From: Mytilus edulis
Lineage: Eukaryota > Mollusca > Bivalvia > Mytilida > Mytilidae
Assembly: GCF_963676685.1 (NCBI RefSeq)
Contig: NC_092350.1
Coordinates: 66,457,674 to 66,521,673, forward strand
Length of the DNA stretch: 64,000 bases
Direction of reading: 5' to 3'
The notes below the pieces were generated by a model. It was not told where the DNA came from, did not search any database, and saw nothing but the letters and a program-made list of their open reading frames with translations. Positions 59,101 to 64,000 of this stretch are shown one piece after another; position 1 is the first letter of the stretch, and the number at the start of each line of letters is the position of its first letter. The translations under genes were made by a program, and so were the position numbers.

Positions 59101-62100
59101 TGTGTTTGTATTTTAGTTGGTAAAACTTCAAAACATACCGGCCATCTCAATTATAGATTTTTTTTAAATTAATTTCAATATATATATATATGTCCCTTTA
59201 AAAATCCCTATGAATCTATTGTAACTTGAATTGATGGAATAAATCTCAACATAGTTACGTACGTAGTATACAAACCGGAAATACACAAAAAAGTAAAAAT
59301 AGTATTCGACCTTGCAGATAGTTGTAAAAGTGCATATATGTGTACTTAGTCTAGTACCTAATCCGAATGGACGGTTTGACATACATGTATATATGTTTAG
59401 CTGTCAACAATTTTAAAACATTGTTTACTCAATAATACCATCTAATACAACATATATCAACTCGGTCTTGATATATATACTCAGTATATATACCAATAGT
59501 ACAATGCAATGAAGCTAGTCTAAGGCAGTATTCGAACATCCGAAACAAAGGTCGTTGAAGGCCAGACAATAGAATGACCTTCGCTGCACCAACATATAGA
59601 GTAACACATACAATATCTGCTTAAAGTATTGGATTTTCTGAGAGGGAAATCAAAAGTATTTGATGAACTGTTTTTTTTTTTCAACAAATTCGATATTCAT
59701 GTATACACATCAATTGACGCTGCTTCGTAAGAGATGACATGTTCAATTTGCTAGATATGTATGTCAAAACACAACACCTTGATTCGATTACACGTGTTCA
59801 TAGCTTGTGATAGCTTATTTACAAATACATACAATACTCTCTTCCACATTCGTTGTGCTATCAACATTTTTTGACATTCAGTATTACATTCAGAAACGTT
59901 AGAAAATGACATCCTCTTACATAGAGACATGGTCCTAATGTCATAACTACATAAAGATACGTAATTTTTCAAGACCCTTATATCTTGCATCGTTACTTTT
60001 CCACATATGATGTATGTTTCTTGGGCATTAAACCGTGTCATATATAGTACTTGTCATATGTTTTCACATGATATAAATACTTAGAAGATATGTGGAATGA
60101 GTGGCAACGAGACAATTTTACACACACGTCACCATGTTTAAAAGGTTAACAATTATAGACCAAAAAACGTTCTTCAAAACGGAGACTTGGCTCACACCGA
60201 ACGGCAAAATGACTAGTTTTAAACCATTCAAACAGGATAACCAACGGTCTAATATATACATAAAACGAGAAACGAGAAACAGAACCCACATCATCAAACG
60301 ACGACCACTAAACAGGCTCCTGGTTTAAGACAGGTGTACACAAACGTTTTACAGGCGCCTTGATGTCTTAGCCATGTCCTGTTACATCCTTCAGGTCTTA
60401 AGCATGAACCTTACCTATGTACCCAGATTCGTTGGCAAATGTTTCTTGTGAAGAACTTAACGGTGCTGTTTCTCGTCCATCTATCACTAATGTTTTCTTG
60501 TTCTGTGCATCATAAATAACCATAAAACAACCTAAAATTAACAAGTCTATCTCTTATTTTTCTTAAAATAATATCTTAAAGTGATACGAACAATACAAAA
60601 GTCATTTTGACAATCAAACTAAGAAGTTGATAATAAACTGAAAACACCATGGCAAAAAAGACCAAAGTTAAGTTTCAAAACACGCAAAGTTTCTGTGCTT
60701 TTACCATTTGTATATTTATTATTATAAATATCGAATCTTTGGTAATATCGCGAGTGATTGTTCTTACGTTTAAGTTGATTTCGTATAACGATATAAACTT
60801 TCTTATCGAAAAATCATAACATACCTCCACCTATCCCCATGCTATGAGGTGCCATAATACCGTTACATAACAAAGTAGCGACAGTAGCATCGACAGCAGA
60901 ACCACCATCTACTAGCACGTCCCTGAAAGAAGAAGTATTGAAAATCAAAATGTGATATATTAGTACCATATAACCAACTACTACTTGCTACGACTATGAA
61001 TTACCGGTGGTGCAACATGCATTTTGCAAAATGGTTTTATTGATTGATGATTGCTTTACTTTCAACAAAAACGGGCTAAATCGTGACGAGGATTCTACTG
61101 CTATGCTGTAGCACCTGTTGCTAATCACAGATTATTTAGAGTTCATATAAATCTAGTTTCTGTTTTTAGTATTGTCTGTGATTTTACATATGCATGGACA
61201 TTAACCATGGTGTGTTTTTGGATTGTTTCTGATTAGTTTTTTTTGTTGGTTTATTTTTTGGACAACAGATTTCGATATTTTGATATTCCTTATTGTAATA
61301 CGGTTGCCGCGATACTTATCTAGCTTCAAACCCGTGTAGAACGTCACATGCGGATGTCTATGTTTGACACGGGGTGGCGGTTTTGAAGCGGAGAAAACGA
61401 TCAAGGTAATTTTAAGTATAAAAATTTCTTATTTGAGAATTGCTACCACCCAATAATGTATTGCAGTATTTCACGGAAGGCACCGAACCATAATGTATGT
61501 CCAGCAAGTAGGAGCAGACGAGTACAATGTTATGTTCTCTCAAACACTTCTCCCTAGTTTTCCGTGTAGCGGATTTTGAGGCTTCATATGCAAGTTTCAG
61601 GATAGAAACAACTACTTTTAACATGTGTTACCGTATACATTTCATAGAAATGAATTTCTATCATGAAATTTAACTAAATGCCAGCTTCTTAGTGTAAAAT
61701 TAATGGTTTTAAAACTAATCAAAACATATCATGTCACTCGGGGTGTCAGATTTTGCGTCTTAAATGGTATAGGCATTTATTTAACAACAGAATAGGTTTG
61801 CATATAATTAGGTCTTTATCTGATACTTCACATGGTAGTTCATTTGGACCACATTGTAGTCTTTTAAGTAAAGTTCATTTTAATTGTTAGAAATAGAGAA
61901 AAAGCCAAGATAAGATTTTAAACTCTTGATTCATATTGCATTAATACATCTTTGCGTTTTATTATATACCTTCCAATTCTGGAACACACTTCATGATCAG
62001 CTACAACTGCTCCCTTTCGTACTGTGATTTTTCTAGGCTGACCGTGGTGGTTTCCTTCTTTGCTCCCAAGGATAGCTGCCAAAATTACCACTATAACAAA

Positions 62101-63577
62101 TGCTAATAGGAGACTGGCTAATAGTCCATAAATTACCCATCGCCGCCTCAAAAATCGTAAAACCTTGTTTTTGCTTTTTCGTCGATCTTTCTTCGATGGT
62201 GTTGATGTTATGAAACTACAAATTTAAGAATAGATGAAAAAGGTTCAGAGTATTAATAAATATTTCTCAGGAGCAATACCGTAATAAAAAAAACATATTG
62301 AAATTGTATCATCTGATGAACAACTTATATTCACTGCGTATATTGAACTTTATATCAAAATGCTAGTTTCTGCTATAACAAAAAGCTCATGCAACGAGTA
62401 AATGTTTTAAATGTTAAACACATGCATTGTTTAGTGGTTTAATCAATCATTAAATAACAAAACAAAAATCGATAATTTCAAGATAACACTAACATTGTTG
62501 TGTTTTTTCAGAAGCCAATCTATTACCAGAGGCGGATTTAGGGGGGGGGCAGGGGGCCCGCCCCCCCTTTTTGGGAAAAAATTGGTTGCTTATATAGGAA
62601 ATCACTGAAACGTGACTGGAGCGGGCCCCCTCTTAGGTCAGTCTGTAGGTAAACTGAAATTTGGCACAAATGTATGCATACTTTTTTTGATACACATGAT
62701 TTTAGGTATTATGAAAACTAGTGATGAAAATGTTGCACTGGCGCAGAAGAGTTTGCATTCTTGCATGGTATGTTACGAGTGTATACGAATAAGAGGAGTT
62801 GTGGGGGTTAAAGGCAATGAAACATTTTCACAAGAATGCATACATTTGTGCCAAATTTAAAAAAAGGAAAACCAACGTTGTGGTCTGTACACAGAAAAGA
62901 ACTATCAGTGGTATCTTTATAATAAGTGTAAAACAAAGCTGATTCGTTGTGTTTACTGCTTTGGGCGTTATTCAAAATTCAATTTATTGCTAATTCATTG
63001 AAAACAAACAAAAAACCACTGTACAATAGAAAACCAATTATAAGTGTATTATTTGCATGAAGGATCGATGTTTTTTTTAATAACATGTAAACTAAACAGG
63101 AGGGATATTATGTCAGATTTGAGCACGTACATGTAAAACCAATGAACGCGTTCCTGGACGATGGCCTTGTGGGGCCGATCCATGTTTTAAAAGTATTAAA
63201 TCGTGCACATACAGCAATAAATCATGCACATACAGTTATAAATCGTGCACACATAGTAATTAATCGTGCACATACAGTAATTAATCGCGCACGTACAGTA
63301 ATAAATCGTGCATATAGTATTACGTAATAAATCGCCCATATACAGGAATTAGTGGTGTATGCGATAAATCGTACCAATGAATGGATAGTAAAAGTAAGAG
63401 TTAGAATTTTACATAAGGATTAAGATACTTTAAAAATAAATGATTTTTAGTAAAAATAAAGTATAATTAAATGTATAATTAATTTATGTAATTAATAAAA
63501 TGCACATGTGTTTACATATTTTAGAGTGTTAGTCAGACATACCTGCTATCCTCGGCTCCAGTCATGTTGTTTGTTAC
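53198..63577 (-). CDS. GGT1-like: Gamma-glutamyltransferase, complete, 13 coding exons
   Basis: Coding exons are 63543-63565 (5'UTR probably to 63577), 61970-62215, 60825-60922, 60415-60531, 58692-58896, 58145-58305, 57409-57555, 57049-57188, 56127-56314, 55644-55743, 54507-54650, 53802-53915 and 53198-53377. All joins keep frame with GT-AG ends and total 620 residues. It is a type II membrane protein: a basic N-terminus (RRRW), then a transmembrane segment at 34-57. Family landmarks are present: Arg142 in DGRETAP (gamma-glutamyl carboxylate binding), nucleophile Thr420 in QGTAHVSVL, Thr438 in TSTVNTYFGS, Glu459 and Asp462 in NNEMADF, Ser490-Ser491 in PLSSM and Gly513-Gly514 in GNAGG. It should transfer or hydrolyse the gamma-glutamyl group of extracellular glutathione after self-cleavage before Thr420. 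The 5'UTR exon and promoter lie outside the window. Introns are rich in repeats. Confidence 0.95.
54300..54470 (+). repeat. Dispersed repeat A in GGT intron 11
   Basis: It contains AATTGAGAATGGAAATGGGG, then CCAAAGAGACAACAACCCGA and GCAGAAGGTCACCAACAGGT. It ends at TATACTGGTTCAGTGATAAT and is nearly identical to 1610-1785. It lies 37 bp from exon 11. Confidence 0.85.
54790..55190. repeat. Array of CACGTTCAACGTG-like palindromes in GGT intron 10
   Basis: About eight degenerate copies of CACGTTCAACGTG or TCGTGCAACGTGA occur, spaced irregularly with T-rich DNA between them. Examples are at 54793-54803, 54820-54832, 54882-54890, 55119-55127 and 55146-55159. Each is an imperfect palindrome around TTGAA or TTGCA. 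Confidence 0.7.
55975..56100 (+). repeat. Dispersed repeat D fragment in GGT intron 9
   Basis: It contains ACAGAACTCCAAAGAAAATT, then GGGAAAGTCCCTTAGCC and GAATGGAAAAACAACTGTCT. It ends 27 bp short of exon 9. Confidence 0.7.
56566..56660 (-). repeat. Dispersed repeat B fragment in GGT intron 8
   Basis: The complement contains CAGCGTCACTGATTATAGTC and TTTTGAAGACTTAGCGCGCG. It is a diverged copy of the 3' half. Confidence 0.7.
56806..56880 (-). mobile_element. tRNA-like 3' half, probable SINE head
   Basis: On the minus strand, GTGGGTTCAAATCCCAC (56830-56846) is a perfect 5-bp T stem with a seven-base TTCAAAT loop and a good B box. It is preceded by CCACTAGGCTGTCGACAAGG and followed by TCGAAGC. 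No matching D arm, anticodon stem or acceptor stem is found, so it is not a working tRNA gene. A tRNA-derived SINE or tRNA relic is likely. Confidence 0.55.
56885..56972 (+). repeat. 29-bp tandem repeat, three units
   Basis: Units begin CGGTCAAAATGGC, CGGCCAAAATGGC and CGATCAAACGTAGC and share the CTAAGTACAGGT-type end. The third unit is diverged. Confidence 0.7.
60085..60345 (+). repeat. Mussel dispersed repeat related to family A, in GGT intron 4
   Basis: It contains GTGGAATGAGTGGCAACGAG, then AACGGTCTAATATATAC and AAACGAGAAACGAGAAACAG. It ends with CAGGCTCCTGGTTTAAGACA. It ends about 70 bp before exon 4. The 75-codon frame across it is not a gene. Confidence 0.7.
62526..62645 (+). repeat. 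Widespread GGCGGATTTAGGGGG repeat, partial, in GGT intron 1
   Basis: It starts CAGAGGCGGATTTAGGGGGG, passes a G-run/C-run hairpin (62541-62567) and ends with GACTGGAGCGGGCCCCCTCT. I recognise it as a MITE-like repeat found across many invertebrates. The usual opposite terminal inverted repeat (GGATCCGCCTCTG) is not seen, so it is truncated. Confidence 0.7.
62657..62858. repeat. Inverted repeat, 23-bp perfect arms
   Basis: The arms AAATTTGGCACAAATGTATG... (62657-62679) and its complement (62836-62858) enclose about 156 bp. No target duplication is evident. It could be a very small transposon or a fold-back relic. Confidence 0.75.
63190..63345 (+). repeat. 21-bp tandem repeat, about seven units
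   Basis: Units of the type AATCGTGCACATACAGTAAT repeat head to tail. Because the period is a multiple of three, one frame spells a reiterated seven-residue peptide (INRAHTV), which is an artefact. It lies in GGT intron 1, about 200 bp from exon 1. Confidence 0.9.
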
Positions 63578-64000
63578 CTGTAAATAAAATGTTATTTCGC
63601 CAGGTTAAATCATGTTAGTTTCACGTTTTGTACAACTTGCTTGTGGTTATATTTCTATATATAACTTCCAAAATAACCTGAACTAGAGGTTGTCACTACA
63701 TCTTTTTTTTCATATATATACACTACGTTCAGAGGCACTTGTCTCCGAATTTCTTCCCCTATAATTAGTTATAAGTATAGCGAAAACAATTCTGAGACAA
63801 GTGCCACATTGCCATTAACATATAAAAAAATAACGGCGAAATAAGACATATTTTTTCTGTGATGGTCATGCTGATGATGATTGATGAATGTTTGGAAGTT
63901 TAACGTCTAATTACAAAACAGATGCATAAATATTAAAAACGAGAATATGTGAGGGTCTTGAAATGTTTTATGTGATGTGAAATTTAAAAAAAAAATTAAT

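Noticed and set aside
63142..63327. Frame encoding a reiterated seven-residue peptide
   Set aside because: A 21-bp tandem repeat necessarily reads as a repeating peptide; it lies in a GGT intron and has no other support.

Overview
The window looks like nuclear DNA of a bivalve mollusc, most likely a mussel (Mytilus or a close relative). This rests on AT-rich DNA with long introns, GT-AG splice sites, and many dispersed repeats whose consensus I recognise as mussel-type. The gene families present (B-box proteins, Mab-21/cGAS-like proteins, long-intron housekeeping genes) also fit. No bacterial operons, rRNA, intact tRNA genes or CRISPR arrays are visible.

Layout. 1-4.4 kb: a decayed Penelope-like element with an N-terminal GIY-YIG endonuclease, a mussel dispersed repeat, a possible KRBA2-like exon, and LINE remnants ending in a large inverted repeat. 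4.4-9.9 kb: nearly empty apart from a 170-bp tandem duplication. 9.9-13.1 kb: a poly(A)-tailed L1-type LINE lying exactly between two copies of one minisatellite-bearing block. 13.2-16.6 kb: a G-quadruplex motif and a decayed BEL/Pao retrotransposon. 18.6-19.6 kb: an inverted third minisatellite locus and another dispersed repeat. 20.8-21.2 kb: first exon of a B-box (TRIM-like) gene, followed by a 545-bp direct duplication. 26.1-26.9 kb: a MITE with TA target duplications. 27.2-30.8 kb: two copies of a Ty3/gypsy gag region. 33.3-36.6 kb: a two-exon gene for a 547-residue chymotrypsin-fold protease with a complete His/Asp/Ser triad, no signal peptide and an unrecognised N-terminal half. 39.6-40.2 kb: a Penelope-like reverse transcriptase remnant. 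47.8-49.7 kb: a Mab-21/cGAS-like nucleotidyltransferase gene with one frameshift. 50.3-52.9 kb: dispersed repeats. 53.2-63.6 kb, minus strand: a complete gamma-glutamyltransferase gene of 13 coding exons (620 residues) whose introns hold many repeats.

Of the protein-coding genes, the glutathione-metabolism enzyme is a conserved single-copy-type gene. The B-box, Mab-21-like and intracellular protease-like genes belong to, or resemble, families that expand in bivalves and are often linked to innate immunity. Their closeness here is suggestive only. All exon joins were derived by eye from splice consensus, reading-frame continuity and family resemblance.
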